A stretch of 64,000 bases of DNA from Pseudomonas fragi (GTDB lineage: Bacteria; Pseudomonadota; Gammaproteobacteria; Pseudomonadales; Pseudomonadaceae). Positions 41,700 through 52,704 of this stretch are shown piece after piece (the first letter of the stretch is position 1; every line of letters begins with the position of its first letter). The notes below the pieces were generated by a model, which had not been told where the DNA came from, did not search any database, and was given only the letters and a program-made list of their open reading frames with translations. The position numbers and the translations under genes are program-made. The stretch is from positions 1,674,001 to 1,738,000 of the forward strand of contig NZ_CP104861.1 in the NCBI RefSeq assembly GCF_025426255.1. The letters are read 5' to 3'.

Positions 41700-42485
41700 G
41701 TGATTGATGTATTTAACCGTACTGGGCCTCTAATGGAGGAGACGAGTTACCCGCAGTGGGCTCAGCAACTGATTCGCGACTGCAGCGAGAGCAAGCGCCG
41801 GGCAGTCGGGCACGAAATTTACAGGCGCATGCGGGATAACACGCTAAGCCCCAGAGCCATGCGAGCGTACCTGATTGGCGGCTGGCCGGTGGTTGAGCAG
41901 TTTTCGCTGTATATGGGTCGTAACCTTGGCAAAACCCGTTATGGGCAACATCCGGGTGAAGACATGGCGCGCCGCTGGCTGATTCGCAATATCCGGGTTG
42001 AACTTAACCATGCCGACTACTGGGTATATTGGGCCCGGGCACATGGCGTGAGCCTTGAAGAGTTGAACGCACAGGACATACCTGCGGAATTTCAGGCATT
42101 GAACGATTGGTGCTGGCATACCTGTGCGACGGACTCACTGGCTGTGGCCATGGCAGCTACCAACTACGCGATTGAAGGTGCCGTGGGTGAGTGGGCGGCT
42201 GCGGTGTGTTCAAAAACTGTCTACGAAGAGTCGTTCCCGCTGGAGGGGCGTAAACGCACGATGAAGTGGCTGAAGATGCATGCTCAGTATGATGATGAGC
42301 ATCCTTGGGAAGCGCTGGAAATCGTGTGTACCCTGGCGGGGATGAACCCGAGCCAGGAGCTGATTGCCGAGCTGCGCAAGGCAATTTGCAAGAGCTACGA
42401 TTACATGTACTTGTTTTTACAAAGCTGCTTGCAGCTCGACAAGGCCCCCGTTGTGCGTGAGCGCAGGGAGCTGGTTGAGAGCTGA
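41700..42485 (+). CDS. TenA/PqqC-like protein
   Basis: 261 residues from GTG 41700, with AAGGA 8 bases upstream; an ATG ten codons later is possible. It belongs to the haem-oxygenase-like TenA/PqqC fold: RAYLIGGWPVVEQFSLYMGR, RNIRVELNHADYWVYWARAH, ATNYAIEGAVGEWAA, KMHAQYDDEHPWEALEIV. Metal-ligand-type Glu and His residues (ELNHAD, DEHPWE) are present, so it may be a diiron oxidase-like enzyme rather than a thiaminase. No thiamine genes are nearby. Confidence 0.72.
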   Translation: MIDVFNRTGPLMEETSYPQWAQQLIRDCSESKRRAVGHEIYRRMRDNTLSPRAMRAYLIGGWPVVEQFSLYMGRNLGKTRYGQHPGEDMARRWLIRNIRVELNHADYWVYWARAHGVSLEELNAQDIPAEFQALNDWCWHTCATDSLAVAMAATNYAIEGAVGEWAAAVCSKTVYEESFPLEGRKRTMKWLKMHAQYDDEHPWEALEIVCTLAGMNPSQELIAELRKAICKSYDYMYLFLQSCLQLDKAPVVRERRELVES

Positions 42486-42514
42486 AGCGCCGCTAGCCGT
42501 TTTTTGAGCGCATA

Positions 42515-42555
42515 AAAAACCGCAGGCTGCATTCACATGCAGGCTGCGGTTTTTG
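42515..42555. terminator. Bidirectional terminator between tenA-like gene and yciK
   Basis: AAAAACCGCAGGCTGCA pairs with TGCAGGCTGCGGTTTTT with one mismatch, A run on the left and T run on the right. It serves the two convergent genes. Confidence 0.85.
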
Positions 42556-42567
42556 TTTGTCGCTATG

Positions 42568-43308
42568 TTACTGGGCGTCGAAGGCTTGGCCGTTAATTCC
42601 GGTGCTGTCCGGGCCCATCAGGTACAGGTAAACCGGCATGATCGCGTCCGGCTCTGGATTGCTCTCGGGGTTTTCACCCGGATATGCCAGGGCGCGCATG
42701 CTGGTGCGAGTCGCGCCTGGGTTGATGCTGTTGGAGCGTACTGCAGAGACGCTGTCGACTTCATCGGCCAGGGTTTGCATCAGGCCTTCGGTTGCGAATT
42801 TCGATACGCCATAAGCGCCCCAGTAGGCGCGACCTTTGCGTCCGACGCTGCTGGAGGTGAAGATCACCGAGGCGTCCTGCGACAGTTTGAGCAGGGGCAG
42901 CAGGGTGCTGGTGAGCATGAACGTGGCATTGACGTTGATCTGCATCACGCGCATGAAATTCTCGCCTGACAACTGCTCCAGAGGCGTACGCGGGCCAATG
43001 ATCGAGGCGTTGTGCAGCAGTCCGTCAAGATGGCCGAACTCGGTTTCGATCATGGCAGCCAGTTCATCGTATTGATGCGGCAGGGCGGTCTCGAGATTGA
43101 ACGGGATGACGGCCGGTTGCGGATGACCGGCGGCTTCGATTTCGTCGTAAACCTGGCTCAGGTTGGCCTCGGTCTTGCCCAGCAGCAGTACGGTTGCGCC
43201 GTGGGCGGCATAGGTCTTGGCAGCCGCAGCGCCGATGCCGCGACCGGCGCCGGTGACCAGAATGACCCGGTCCTGAAGCAGGTTGGGGCGGGCGGAATAA
43301 TCAAACAT
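42568..43308 (-). CDS. yciK: YciK-type short-chain dehydrogenase
   Basis: 246 residues from ATG 43308 (MFDYSARPNLLQDRVILVTG). Rossmann motif TGAGRGIGAAAAK, HNASI, Ser and the Tyr-x-x-x-Lys pair in YWGAYGVSKFATEG are all present, so it is a catalytically competent SDR. The physiological substrate is not known. It follows mupP with a 42-bp gap in a leftward operon with ubiG, an order conserved in pseudomonads. Confidence 0.9.
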   Translation of the reverse strand: MFDYSARPNLLQDRVILVTGAGRGIGAAAAKTYAAHGATVLLLGKTEANLSQVYDEIEAAGHPQPAVIPFNLETALPHQYDELAAMIETEFGHLDGLLHNASIIGPRTPLEQLSGENFMRVMQINVNATFMLTSTLLPLLKLSQDASVIFTSSSVGRKGRAYWGAYGVSKFATEGLMQTLADEVDSVSAVRSNSINPGATRTSMRALAYPGENPESNPEPDAIMPVYLYLMGPDSTGINGQAFDAQ

Positions 43309-43350
43309 AAAAAACCTCAACAAAAATCGAAGATCGTTAGCGGACGTTTG

Positions 43351-44022
43351 TCAGCAGCTGCACATTGCGTTATCCAGCACTTTGCGCAGTTCGCCCGGGT
43401 GATCGACCACCACGTCGGCACCCCAGTGATCAGGGTTGTCGTCGGGGTGTATGTAGCCAAAACGCACGGCTGCGGTTTTAGTCCCGGCGTCTCGGCCGGA
43501 CTCGATGTCGCGCAGGTCATCGCCTACAAACAGGACGCTGGCCGGGTCCAGGTCAAGCATCTTGCAGGCCAGAATCAACGGCTCGGGATCAGGCTTGCTG
43601 TTGGTTACGTGGTCCGGGCAGATCAGCAGCGCCGAGCGTTCGGCCAGGCCCAGGCGCTCCATGATCGGCTGTGCGAAGCGCACTGGCTTGTTGGTGACGA
43701 CGCCCCATACCAGATGGGCTTTTTCGATATCGGCCAGCAACTCTTCCATGCCATCAAACAGCTTGGTGTGTACTGCGCAATCACGCTGGTAGCGCTCCAG
43801 GAACTCCTGGCGCAGTTCTTCAAAGCCGGGTGCGTCCGGGTCCATGCTGAAAGTCGCGGCCACCATGGCGCGGGCACCGCCGGAAATTTCATCGCGGATC
43901 AGTTTGTCGCCAATGGGCGGCAGATCACGATCGGCGCGCATGGCCTGGCAGATGGCAATAAAGTCCGGCGCGGTATCGAGCAGGGTGCCGTCCATGTCAA
44001 AAAGAACTGCTCTTAAACGCAT
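43351..44022 (-). CDS. mupP: N-acetylmuramic acid 6-phosphate phosphatase
   Basis: 223 residues, HAD superfamily: motif [17 protein letters not shown], motif II VVTNKP, motif [17 protein letters not shown]. Often annotated phosphoglycolate phosphatase (gph). The position between ubiG and yciK is that of P. aeruginosa MupP, which dephosphorylates MurNAc-6-P in the cell-wall recycling route of pseudomonads that bypasses de novo UDP-MurNAc synthesis and gives intrinsic fosfomycin tolerance. Three bases separate it from ubiG. Confidence 0.88.
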   Translation of the reverse strand: MRLRAVLFDMDGTLLDTAPDFIAICQAMRADRDLPPIGDKLIRDEISGGARAMVAATFSMDPDAPGFEELRQEFLERYQRDCAVHTKLFDGMEELLADIEKAHLVWGVVTNKPVRFAQPIMERLGLAERSALLICPDHVTNSKPDPEPLILACKMLDLDPASVLFVGDDLRDIESGRDAGTKTAAVRFGYIHPDDNPDHWGADVVVDHPGELRKVLDNAMCSC

Positions 44023-44025
44023 GCG

Positions 44026-44724
44026 TTACTCCTCGCGAAGGGTCTGGATCATGTAATTGACGTCTACATCGCTGGCCAGTTTGTAGTGTTTGGTCAGCGG
44101 GTTGTAAGTCAGGCCGATGATGTCTTTAACGCTCAGACCGGCCTGGCGGCTCCAGGCACCGAGTTCGGAAGGGCGGATGAACTTCTTGAAGTCATGGGTC
44201 CCGCGCGGGATCAGCTTCATGATGTATTCAGCGCCGATAATCGCGAACAGATAGGATTTTGGGTTGCGGTTGATGGTCGAGAAGAACACCTGGCCGCCGG
44301 GTTTGACCATGCGATAGCAGGCGCGAATCACGGAAGCTGGATCAGGTACGTGCTCCAGCATCTCAAGACAGGTCACCACATCGAATTGCTCGGGCATTTC
44401 GTCTGCCAGGTCTTCGGCGGTGATCTGGCGGTATTCAACACTCACGCCGGACTCAAGCTGATGCAGTTGTGCCACGGCCAGCGGTGCTTCGCCCATGTCG
44501 ATGCCCATGACGGTGGCGCCGCGTTGAGCCATTGACTCGCTGAGAATGCCGCCGCCGCATCCGACGTCGAGGACTTTTTTGCCAGCCAGTTGCACGCGCT
44601 CGTCAATCCAGTTGACGCGCAGTGGGTTGATGTCGTGTAGCGGCTTGAATTCGCTTTCACGGTCCCACCAGCGATGGGCTAGCGCTTCGAATTTAGCGAT
44701 CTCGGCGTGGTCAACGTTGCTCAT
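44026..44724 (-). CDS. ubiG: Ubiquinone biosynthesis O-methyltransferase
   Basis: 232 residues. SAM motif [18 protein letters not shown], then [31 protein letters not shown] and [18 protein letters not shown], the UbiG pattern. It carries out both O-methylations of the ubiquinone ring. The N-terminal segment [20 protein letters not shown] is family-typical. First gene of a run ubiG-mupP-yciK. Confidence 0.96.
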   Translation of the reverse strand: MSNVDHAEIAKFEALAHRWWDRESEFKPLHDINPLRVNWIDERVQLAGKKVLDVGCGGGILSESMAQRGATVMGIDMGEAPLAVAQLHQLESGVSVEYRQITAEDLADEMPEQFDVVTCLEMLEHVPDPASVIRACYRMVKPGGQVFFSTINRNPKSYLFAIIGAEYIMKLIPRGTHDFKKFIRPSELGAWSRQAGLSVKDIIGLTYNPLTKHYKLASDVDVNYMIQTLREE

Positions 44725-44787
44725 GGGTAAATCCTCTAAAGCTTAATAATCTGGTGAAACTCCGGGCTCAGGCCCGAAGGTGCTGAA

Positions 44788-46119
44788 TCAATGAGTATGG
44801 CCGCTTATGCGTTCACCCCAGGCCTTGGCTGTGGCGCTGAGCTGTTGCTCGTCCATGCGGGTCAGGCATCGATCATCGAGCAGTTGCTTGCCTGCAACCC
44901 ACAGGTGCTTCACGCAATCGCGGCCGGTGGCGTAGATCAGCTGTGAGACGGGGTCGTAGACCGGTTGCTGGGCCAGTCCGCTGAGGTCAAATGCAACCAT
45001 GTCGGCGGCTTTACCGATTTCAATCGAGCCGGTGTCACTTTCAATGCCCAGGGCGCGGGCGCCATTGAGCGTTGCCATGCGCAGCGCGCGGTGGGCGTCC
45101 AGCGCGGTGGCAGAGCCAGCAACGGCTTTGGCCAGCAAGGCTGCGGTGCGGGTTTCGCCTAGCAGGTCGAGGTCATTGTTGCTGGCGGCACCGTCGGTGC
45201 CGACCGCTACATTGACTCCGGCTTGCCACAAACGCTCCACCGGGCAGAAACCGCTGGCCAGTTTCAGGTTGGACTCCGGGCAATGAATCACGCTGGAGTT
45301 GCTTTCTACCAGCATTGTCAGGTCGTCATCGCTGATCTGGGTCATGTGCACGGCCTGGAAACGCGGGCCTAGCAGGCCCAGGCGCGCGAGACGGGCGACG
45401 GGCCGCTCGCCATGTTGCTCGACAGCCTGATGCACCTCGAAAGCGGTTTCGTGTACGTGCATATGAATAGCTGCATCTAACTCATCGGCGATTACCCGGA
45501 TTTTTTCCAGGTTATCGTCGCCGACAGTGTAAGGCGCATGGGGCCCAAAGGCGATTTTGATCCGCGGGTGGTACTTCAGATCAGCGAAAAGCTCGATGGC
45601 CTGACGCAGGGATTCATCTGCGCTGCTGGCGCCGGGAATCGGAAAGTCGAGAACGGGAATCGCGATCTGAGCGCGAATGCCGCTGTTGTGGACGCACTCA
45701 CTGGCGACCTTGGGGAAGAAGTACATGTCGCTGAAACAGGTGATGCCGCCCTTGAGCTGTTCGGCGATCGCCAGATTGGTGCCGTCGCGCACGAAGTCTT
45801 CATCGACCCACTTGGCCTCAGCGGGCCAGATGTGCTGCTCCAGCCAGGTCATCAATGGCAGATCATCGGCCATGCCGCGGAACAATGTCATCGCAGCATG
45901 GCCGTGGGCATTGATCAGCCCGGGGCTGAGCAGCATGTCTGGCAACTCGCGGGTTTCGCTGGCAGCCAGCTTCAGGGCTTGCTGGCGAGACCCAATGAAT
46001 ACAATGCGACCGTCGCGAATGCCAACCCCATGATCCTTGAGTACGACACCGGCCGGTTCGACAGGCACCAGCCAGGTGGGTAGCAGCAATAAGTCCAGGG
46101 GCACGGTCGGGATCGGCAT
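44788..46119 (-). CDS. TRZ/ATZ-family amidohydrolase, probable 5'-methylthioadenosine/SAH deaminase
   Basis: 443 residues. Metal ligands are visible in [31 protein letters not shown] and the terminal Asp in [13 protein letters not shown]. By position (next to ubiG and divergent from mtnA) it corresponds to PA3170, reported in P. aeruginosa as methylthioadenosine deaminase, which turns MTA into methylthioinosine for salvage. The divergent partner mtnA acts on methylthioribose-1-phosphate, so both fit polyamine/quorum-signal by-product recycling. Confidence 0.85.
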   Translation of the reverse strand: MPIPTVPLDLLLLPTWLVPVEPAGVVLKDHGVGIRDGRIVFIGSRQQALKLAASETRELPDMLLSPGLINAHGHAAMTLFRGMADDLPLMTWLEQHIWPAEAKWVDEDFVRDGTNLAIAEQLKGGITCFSDMYFFPKVASECVHNSGIRAQIAIPVLDFPIPGASSADESLRQAIELFADLKYHPRIKIAFGPHAPYTVGDDNLEKIRVIADELDAAIHMHVHETAFEVHQAVEQHGERPVARLARLGLLGPRFQAVHMTQISDDDLTMLVESNSSVIHCPESNLKLASGFCPVERLWQAGVNVAVGTDGAASNNDLDLLGETRTAALLAKAVAGSATALDAHRALRMATLNGARALGIESDTGSIEIGKAADMVAFDLSGLAQQPVYDPVSQLIYATGRDCVKHLWVAGKQLLDDRCLTRMDEQQLSATAKAWGERISGHTH

Positions 46120-46226
46120 CGAAAACAGTTTCCAGTGCGTTTTAAAAGGAGGCGAAGTATACCCGAGCGTCTTAAGGGTGGGCTCGCTATAATCGGCAGC
46201 TTTGTTTCTGGGTAATAGGGGAAGGC

Positions 46227-47303
46227 ATGCGCGATCGACTGTTGGCTGCGGAAAAAGTTAAGGCCATCGATTGGCGGGATGACGCCCTATACCTGCTGGA
46301 TCAGCGCAGCTTGCCCCTTGAGGAAACATGGCTGGCTTACACCCGCGCCGAAGATGTGGCTCAAGCGATCCGCGATATGGTCGTGCGGGGTGCTCCGGCG
46401 ATCGGTATCACGGCGGCTTATGGTGTGGTGCTGGCCGCACGTGCGCGCAAAGCTGTTGGCGGCGACTGGGTAGCGGCGCTGGAGGAGGACTTCACCCTGC
46501 TGGCAGGTTCGCGCCCAACGGCGGTGAATCTGTTTTGGGCTTTGAATCGCATGCGAGATCGATTGGCCCGAAGCAAGACTCGGGCTGATGTTTTACAGGT
46601 GCTTGAAGCTGAGGCTGTGGCTATTCATGAGAGTGATCGTGAGGCCAATATGACGATGGCGCAATTGGGGGTTGATGTAATCCGCCGCCACCAGGGCAAC
46701 GCTCAGGCCGTACTGACCCACTGCAACACTGGAGCGCTGGCCACAGGTGGCTTTGGTACGGCGTTGGGCGTTATTCGTGCCGCCTGGCTGGAGGGCATGA
46801 TCGAGCAAGTCTATGTCGACGAAACCCGTCCTTGGCTGCAGGGCTCGCGCCTGACTGCGTGGGAGCTGGCCAATGAAGGTATCCCGGTGGTGCTTAATGT
46901 CGACTCGGCAGCGGCACACATCATGAAAACTAAGGGCGTGACCTGGGTGATCGTGGGGGCTGACCGAATCACCGCCAATGGCGATGTGGCGAACAAGATC
47001 GGGACGTACCAGTTGGCGGTAAACGCCATGCACCACGGCGTGCGCTTTATGGTGGTGGCCCCGAGTTCGACCATTGATATGGACTTGGCCACGGGCGATG
47101 ACATTCCGATTGAAGAGCGCGACGGTCGCGAGTTACTGGAAGTGGGCGGCAAGCGGGTGGGTGCCGATGTGCAGGTGTTTAATCCGGTCTTTGATGTAAC
47201 CCCGGCCGACCTGATTGACGTAATCGTGACCGAGAAGGGTGTGATTGAACGTCCGGATGCGGCAAAACTGGCTCAATTGATGTGTCGCAAGCGATTGCAT
47301 TAA
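46227..47303 (+). CDS. mtnA: S-methyl-5-thioribose-1-phosphate isomerase
   Basis: 358 residues. The family pattern is [15 protein letters not shown], catalytic Cys in [20 protein letters not shown] and Asp in [20 protein letters not shown]. It isomerises methylthioribose-1-phosphate to methylthioribulose-1-phosphate in methionine salvage. ATG 46227 follows GGGGAAGG. Divergent from the deaminase gene with 107 bp between them, room for a shared control region. Confidence 0.95.
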   Translation: MRDRLLAAEKVKAIDWRDDALYLLDQRSLPLEETWLAYTRAEDVAQAIRDMVVRGAPAIGITAAYGVVLAARARKAVGGDWVAALEEDFTLLAGSRPTAVNLFWALNRMRDRLARSKTRADVLQVLEAEAVAIHESDREANMTMAQLGVDVIRRHQGNAQAVLTHCNTGALATGGFGTALGVIRAAWLEGMIEQVYVDETRPWLQGSRLTAWELANEGIPVVLNVDSAAAHIMKTKGVTWVIVGADRITANGDVANKIGTYQLAVNAMHHGVRFMVVAPSSTIDMDLATGDDIPIEERDGRELLEVGGKRVGADVQVFNPVFDVTPADLIDVIVTEKGVIERPDAAKLAQLMCRKRLH

Positions 47304-47646
47304 AAGTTGTGCTGCGCTGACTCGGATCGCGCAGGTTTTATGCCGGATTCAGTCTGTCCTGCAGTCCTCGATTTGCGCTCAGAGCCCTCCTGAACACGCT
47401 CAGGCCGATCACTGACCCAATTACTATGTGCCTTGCGCATCTGAGGGATAGGTGCGTGGCGGCGATTGTGATAACATTCGGCGGTTTCCAGGGTGGCCCG
47501 CAAAGGTTGCCCTTACTGCGCAAATCCGTGACATAACTTGTTGATTTGTCGTAAGTCGTTGCATGGCACGTGGCCAGCGGCGACGAGCTTCGTTCGTCCC
47601 GAATGGATGTGGCGAAGTTTCACCCGAAAAAGGAATCAGGCTTCTC
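47304..47646 (+). other. gyrA upstream region
   Basis: 343 bp without a supported gene. The plus-strand frame open into gyrA from 47563 lacks a ribosome-binding site and is not taken as coding. No clear terminator after mtnA and no confident promoter hexamers were found. Confidence 0.4.
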
Positions 47647-50310
47647 ATGGGCGAACTGGCCAAAGAAATCCTCCCGGTCAATATCGAAGACGAGCTGAAA
47701 CAGTCCTACCTCGACTACGCGATGAGCGTAATTGTCGGGCGGGCACTGCCTGATGCACGCGATGGCTTGAAGCCCGTGCACCGGCGTGTGCTGTTTGCGA
47801 TGAGCGAACTGAACAACGACTGGAACAAGCCGTACAAGAAATCTGCCCGTGTGGTCGGTGACGTAATCGGTAAGTATCACCCGCATGGTGATACCGCTGT
47901 TTACGACACCATCGTTCGAATGGCTCAGCCATTCTCTCTGCGCTACCTGCTGGTAGACGGTCAGGGTAACTTCGGTTCGGTCGACGGCGACAACGCTGCT
48001 GCCATGCGATACACCGAAGTTCGCATGACCAAGCTGGCCCACGAACTGCTGGCCGACTTGCACAAAGAGACCGTGGACTGGGTGCCGAACTACGACGGCA
48101 CGGAAATGATCCCGGCCGTCATGCCGACACGAATTCCCAACTTGTTGGTCAACGGCTCCAGCGGTATCGCTGTGGGCATGGCCACCAATATCCCGCCGCA
48201 CAACCTGGGTGAAGTCATCGATGGTTGCCTGGCGCTGATCGAAAACCCGGAGCTGAGCATCGATGAACTGATGCAGTTCATCCCGGGCCCGGACTTCCCT
48301 ACTGCTGCGATCATCAACGGTCGCGCAGGCATCATCGAAGCCTATCGTACCGGTCGTGGCCGTATTTACATGCGCGCCCGCTCCATGATCGAAGACATCG
48401 ACAAGGTCGGTGGTCGTCAGCAGATCGTCATCACCGAGCTTCCTTACCAGTTGAACAAGGCGCGTCTGATCGAAAAGATCGCCGAGCTGGTTAAAGAGAA
48501 GAAGCTCGAAGGCATCACTGAACTGCGCGACGAGTCTGATAAAGACGGTATGCGCGTGGTGATCGAACTGCGCCGTGGTGAAGTGCCGGAGGTTATTCTT
48601 AATAACCTGTACGCCCAGACCCAGCTGCAAAGCGTTTTCGGTATCAACATCGTTGCGTTGATCGACGGTCGTCCACGTATCCTGAACCTCAAGGATCTGC
48701 TGGAAGCCTTCGTTCGTCACCGCCGTGAAGTGGTTACCCGTCGCACCGTTTTCGAACTGCGTAAAGCCCGTGAACGTGGTCACATCCTTGAAGGCCAGGC
48801 AGTTGCCCTGTCCAACATCGACCCGGTTATCGCGTTGATCAAGGCCTCGCCAACGCCGTCGGAAGCCAAGGAAGCGCTGATCAGCACCCCTTGGGAGTCC
48901 AGTGCAGTAGTGGCGATGGTTGAACGTGCCGGTGCCGATTCGTGCCGCCCGGACAACCTTGATCCGCAGTACGGTCTGCGCGAGGGCAAGTACTTCCTGT
49001 CGCCAGAACAGGCGCAAGCCATTCTTGAATTGCGCTTGCACCGTTTGACCGGTCTTGAGCACGAGAAGCTGCTGGCCGAGTACCAGGAAATCCTCAACCA
49101 GATTGGTGAGCTGATCCGCATCCTCAACAGCGCTGAGCGCTTGATGGAAGTGATCCGCGAGGAACTGGAAGTCATTCGTGCCGAATACGGTGATGTGCGT
49201 CGTACTGAAATCCTGGATCACCGCCTTGATCTGACGCTGGGTGACATGATCCCGGAAGAAGAACGCGTTGTGACCATCTCCCACGGTGGCTATGCCAAGA
49301 CCCAGCCTTTGGCTGCGTACCAGGCCCAGCGTCGTGGTGGTAAAGGTAAATCGGCTACTGGCGTCAAGGATGAGGACTACATTGCTCACCTGCTGGTTGC
49401 CAACAGCCACACCACGCTGCTGCTGTTCTCCAGCAAGGGCAAGGTGTACTGGCTCAAGACTTATGAAATCCCTGAAGCGTCCCGCGCTGCCCGTGGTCGC
49501 CCACTGGTGAACCTGTTGCCGCTGGGTGAGGGTGAATACATCACCACCATGCTGCCGGTCGAGGAATACACCGAAGGTCACTTCATCTTCATGGCAACTG
49601 CCAACGGCACCGTGAAGAAGACCCCGCTGGAATCCTTCAGTCGTCAGCGCAGCGTAGGTTTGATCGCGCTGGAGCTGGACGAAGGCGACGTATTGATCAG
49701 CGCCGCGATCACCGATGGCGAACGCGAAGTGATGTTGTTCTCCGATGGCGGCAAAGTAACCCGCTTTAAAGAGTCCGATGTGCGTGCCATGGGTCGTACT
49801 GCTCGCGGCGTGCGCGGCATGCGTCTGCCAGAAGGTCAGAAGCTGATTTCGATGCTGATCCCTGAAGAAGGCAGCGAGATCCTTACCGCTTCGGCGCGTG
49901 GATATGGCAAGCGTACGGCAATCAGTGAGTTCCCTGAGTACAAGCGTGGCGGTCAGGGCGTTATCGCCATGGTCAGCAACGAGCGTAACGGTCGTCTGGT
50001 CGGAGCAGTCCAGGTGCAGGACGGCGAAGAGATCATGTTGATTTCGGATCAGGGCACTCTGGTGCGTACCCGTGTCGACGAAGTCTCGAGCTTGGGCCGT
50101 AACACCCAGGGCGTTACCTTGATCAAGCTTGCCAGCGATGAAACGCTGGTCGGACTTGAGCGGGTTCAGGAGCCTTCGGAAGTTGAAGGCGAGGAACTCG
50201 AAGGTGAGGGCGAAGGCGGTGCAGAGCTCAACGACGAGGCCATCATTGATGGTGGCGACGGCGAGCAACCGCTAGAGGCTGGCGCTGACGAAGAAGAACC
50301 GCAGGAATAA
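47647..50310 (+). CDS. gyrA: DNA gyrase subunit A
   Basis: 887 residues from ATG 47647 ([20 protein letters not shown]). Catalytic Tyr is in [14 protein letters not shown]. The quinolone-resistance region reads [11 protein letters not shown], i.e. Thr at the Escherichia Ser83 position and Asp at 87, the wild-type Pseudomonas state. The C-terminal beta-pinwheel has the GyrA box QRRGGKG, and the tail is very acidic. With GyrB it introduces negative supercoils. The gene starts a long rightward block continuing into serC after a terminator. Confidence 0.98.
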   Translation: MGELAKEILPVNIEDELKQSYLDYAMSVIVGRALPDARDGLKPVHRRVLFAMSELNNDWNKPYKKSARVVGDVIGKYHPHGDTAVYDTIVRMAQPFSLRYLLVDGQGNFGSVDGDNAAAMRYTEVRMTKLAHELLADLHKETVDWVPNYDGTEMIPAVMPTRIPNLLVNGSSGIAVGMATNIPPHNLGEVIDGCLALIENPELSIDELMQFIPGPDFPTAAIINGRAGIIEAYRTGRGRIYMRARSMIEDIDKVGGRQQIVITELPYQLNKARLIEKIAELVKEKKLEGITELRDESDKDGMRVVIELRRGEVPEVILNNLYAQTQLQSVFGINIVALIDGRPRILNLKDLLEAFVRHRREVVTRRTVFELRKARERGHILEGQAVALSNIDPVIALIKASPTPSEAKEALISTPWESSAVVAMVERAGADSCRPDNLDPQYGLREGKYFLSPEQAQAILELRLHRLTGLEHEKLLAEYQEILNQIGELIRILNSAERLMEVIREELEVIRAEYGDVRRTEILDHRLDLTLGDMIPEEERVVTISHGGYAKTQPLAAYQAQRRGGKGKSATGVKDEDYIAHLLVANSHTTLLLFSSKGKVYWLKTYEIPEASRAARGRPLVNLLPLGEGEYITTMLPVEEYTEGHFIFMATANGTVKKTPLESFSRQRSVGLIALELDEGDVLISAAITDGEREVMLFSDGGKVTRFKESDVRAMGRTARGVRGMRLPEGQKLISMLIPEEGSEILTASARGYGKRTAISEFPEYKRGGQGVIAMVSNERNGRLVGAVQVQDGEEIMLISDQGTLVRTRVDEVSSLGRNTQGVTLIKLASDETLVGLERVQEPSEVEGEELEGEGEGGAELNDEAIIDGGDGEQPLEAGADEEEPQE

Positions 50311-50320
50311 GCGGACACAG

Positions 50321-50349
50321 AGGGGGCGGATGAGAATTCGCCCCCTTGT
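50321..50349 (+). terminator. Terminator after gyrA
   Basis: Perfect 7-bp GGGGGCG/CGCCCCC stem with ten-base loop, followed by TTGTTGT. The T run is imperfect, so read-through into serC is possible. Confidence 0.65.
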
Positions 50350-50379
50350 TGTATGTCCGGTATGAAAGTTTGCGACACT

Positions 50380-50406
50380 GTGGGAGCGAGCCTGCTCGCG
50401 ATGGCG
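50380..50406. repeat. Single Pseudomonas REP element
   Basis: GTGGGAGCGAGCCTGCTCGC followed by GATGGCG is the common Pseudomonas REP sequence with its GCGAGC/GCTCGC hairpin. It lies between the gyrA terminator and serC as a lone copy. Confidence 0.85.
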
Positions 50407-50513
50407 TCAGCACGGTATATCAGATAGACCTTGCTGCCCGCATTGCGATGCAAGCCAAGAACGTGTCGAGTGTTGTTTTATTGCGTGACCACCAAATCAG
50501 AGTGAGAGTGGAA

Positions 50514-51599
50514 GTGAGCAAACGAGCCTATAACTTCTGCGCAGGTCCTGCTGCGCTACCTGAAGCTGTCCTGTTGCGTGCCCAGTCCGAGTTGCTCGAC
50601 TGGCATGGCAAGGGCCTCTCGGTCATGGAGATGAGCCATCGCAGCGATGAGTTCGTGTCCATAGCGACCAAGGCTGAGCAGGATTTGCGTGACCTGCTGT
50701 CTATTCCCTCGAACTACAAAGTCCTGTTTCTGCAAGGCGGCGCAAGCCAGCAATTTGCTCAGATCCCGCTGAATCTGCTGCCTGAAAATGGCAAGGCGGA
50801 TTACATCGATACCGGTATCTGGTCGCAGAAGGCTATTGAAGAAGGTTCGCGTTTCGGTCACATCAACGTGGCAGCTACCGCCAAGCCCTACGATTACTTT
50901 GCAATTCCTGGTCAGAATGAGTGGAACCTGTCGAAAGATGCGGCCTACGTTCATTACGCGCCAAATGAAACCATCGGTGGCCTGGAGTTCGACTGGATTC
51001 CGCAAACTGGCGATGTGCCGCTGATCGCTGACATGTCCTCGGACATTCTGTCGCGTCCGGTTGATGTTTCCCGCTTCGGCATGATCTACGCCGGCGCCCA
51101 GAAAAACATCGGTCCGAGCGGTATCGTGGTCAACATCATTCGTGAAGACCTGCTGGGCCGGGCACGTTCGATTTGCCCGACCATGCTGGATTACAAAGTC
51201 GCGGCCGATAATGGCTCGATGTACAACACGCCGCCGACGCTGGCCTGGTATTTGTCTGGCCTGGTGTTCGAGTGGCTGAAAGAGCAGGGCGGCGTTGAGG
51301 CTATTGGCAAGCTCAATGAAGTCAAGAAACGTACCTTGTACGACTTTATTGACGCCAGCGGCTTGTACAGCAACCCGATCAATATTTCTGACCGCTCCTG
51401 GATGAACGTACCGTTCCGTCTGGCGGACGATCGTCTCGACAAGCCATTCCTGGCAGGAGCCGAAGCGCGTGGGCTGCTGAACCTCAAAGGGCATCGCTCG
51501 GTGGGCGGCATGCGGGCTTCGATCTATAACGCGGTAGACATCAATGCGGTCAACGCGCTGGTGGCTTACATGGCAGAGTTCGAAAAGGAACACGGCTAA
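50514..51599 (+). CDS. serC: Phosphoserine aminotransferase
   Basis: 361 residues from GTG 50514 (VSKRAYNFCAGPAALPEAVL), which matches the normal length; longer readings pass through the REP element. PLP lysine is in YAGAQKNIGPSG; LFLQGGASQQF and GLLNLKGHRSVGGMRAS are family motifs. It makes phosphoserine and also serves the deoxyxylulose-independent pyridoxal pathway. The stop overlaps the pheA start as TAATG. Confidence 0.96.
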   Translation: MSKRAYNFCAGPAALPEAVLLRAQSELLDWHGKGLSVMEMSHRSDEFVSIATKAEQDLRDLLSIPSNYKVLFLQGGASQQFAQIPLNLLPENGKADYIDTGIWSQKAIEEGSRFGHINVAATAKPYDYFAIPGQNEWNLSKDAAYVHYAPNETIGGLEFDWIPQTGDVPLIADMSSDILSRPVDVSRFGMIYAGAQKNIGPSGIVVNIIREDLLGRARSICPTMLDYKVAADNGSMYNTPPTLAWYLSGLVFEWLKEQGGVEAIGKLNEVKKRTLYDFIDASGLYSNPINISDRSWMNVPFRLADDRLDKPFLAGAEARGLLNLKGHRSVGGMRASIYNAVDINAVNALVAYMAEFEKEHG

Positions 51600-52693
51600 T
51601 GTCCGAACAAGAGCTCAAGGCGCTGCGTCTGCGTATCGACAGTCTGGACGAAAAGGTCCTGGAGCTGATCAGTGAGCGGGCGCGCTGCGCCCAGGAAGTG
51701 GCGCGAGTCAAAATGGCTTCGCTGGCTGAAGGCGAAGTGCCGGTATTTTACCGGCCTGAGCGTGAGGCTCAGGTGCTCAAGCGCGTTATGGAGCGCAATA
51801 AAGGCCCGTTGGGGAACGAAGAGATGGCGCGGTTGTTCCGCGAAATCATGTCTTCCTGCCTGGCGCTGGAGCAGCCGCTGAAAGTGGCTTACCTCGGCCC
51901 GGAAGGCACCTTCACCCAAGCGGCTGCCATGAAGCACTTCGGTCACGCCGTCATCAGCAAGCCAATGGCTGCGATTGACGAAGTGTTCCGTGAAGTTGCA
52001 GCGGGTGCGGTGAATTTTGGTGTGGTGCCAGTGGAGAACTCCACCGAAGGCGCGGTCAACCATACGCTCGACAGCTTCCTCGAGCATGACATGGTGATCT
52101 GTGGCGAAGTTGAGCTGCGTATCCACCATCACCTGCTGGTGGGTGAAAACACCAAGACTGACAGTATCAGCCGTATCTACTCCCACGCGCAGTCGCTGGC
52201 CCAGTGCCGCAAGTGGCTGGATGCGCATTACCCGAACGTCGAGCGTATTGCCGTATCGAGCAATGCCGAGGCCGCCAAGCGGGTCAAGGGTGAGTGGAAC
52301 TCTGCCGCCATTGCCGGTGATATGGCTGCAGGCTTGTACGGTTTGACCCGACTGGCCGAGAAAATTGAAGACCGTCCGGACAACTCCACGCGGTTCTTGA
52401 TGATTGGCAGCCAGGAAGTGCCGCCGACCGGTGATGACAAGACCTCGATCATTGTTTCCATGAGCAACCGTCCTGGTGCATTGCATGAGTTGCTGGTGCC
52501 GTTCCATGAAAACGGGATCGATCTGACGCGCATCGAGACGCGTCCCTCGCGTAGCGGTAAATGGACCTATGTGTTTTTCATCGACTTTGCTGGCCATCAC
52601 CGCGACCCGTTGGTCAAAAGTGTCCTGGAGCAAATCAGTCAAGAAGCCGTAGCACTTAAAGTATTGGGCTCATACCCGAAAGCGGTTCTCTGA
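51599..52693 (+). CDS. pheA: Chorismate mutase/prephenate dehydratase (P-protein)
   Basis: 364 residues with three domains: AroQ chorismate mutase (LRLRIDSLDEKVLELISERA), prephenate dehydratase (AYLGPEGTFTQAAAMKHFG, ENSTEGAVNHTLD, DNSTRFLMIG) and a C-terminal ACT domain (NRPGALHELLVPFHENGIDL, then TRIETRPSRS), the phenylalanine feedback site. It produces phenylpyruvate. Coupled to serC by TAATG and 11 bp before hisC. Confidence 0.97.
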   Translation: MSEQELKALRLRIDSLDEKVLELISERARCAQEVARVKMASLAEGEVPVFYRPEREAQVLKRVMERNKGPLGNEEMARLFREIMSSCLALEQPLKVAYLGPEGTFTQAAAMKHFGHAVISKPMAAIDEVFREVAAGAVNFGVVPVENSTEGAVNHTLDSFLEHDMVICGEVELRIHHHLLVGENTKTDSISRIYSHAQSLAQCRKWLDAHYPNVERIAVSSNAEAAKRVKGEWNSAAIAGDMAAGLYGLTRLAEKIEDRPDNSTRFLMIGSQEVPPTGDDKTSIIVSMSNRPGALHELLVPFHENGIDLTRIETRPSRSGKWTYVFFIDFAGHHRDPLVKSVLEQISQEAVALKVLGSYPKAVL

Positions 52694-52704
52694 GGCGATA
52701 AAAC

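Noticed and set aside
47823..47950. Possible quinolone-resistance mutation in gyrA (Thr at the Ser83 position)
   Set aside because: Thr is the normal residue in Pseudomonas, and Asp87 is wild type.
47620..50268. 882-codon open frame antisense to gyrA
   Set aside because: Produced by the strong codon bias of gyrA; no ribosome site and no recognisable domain.
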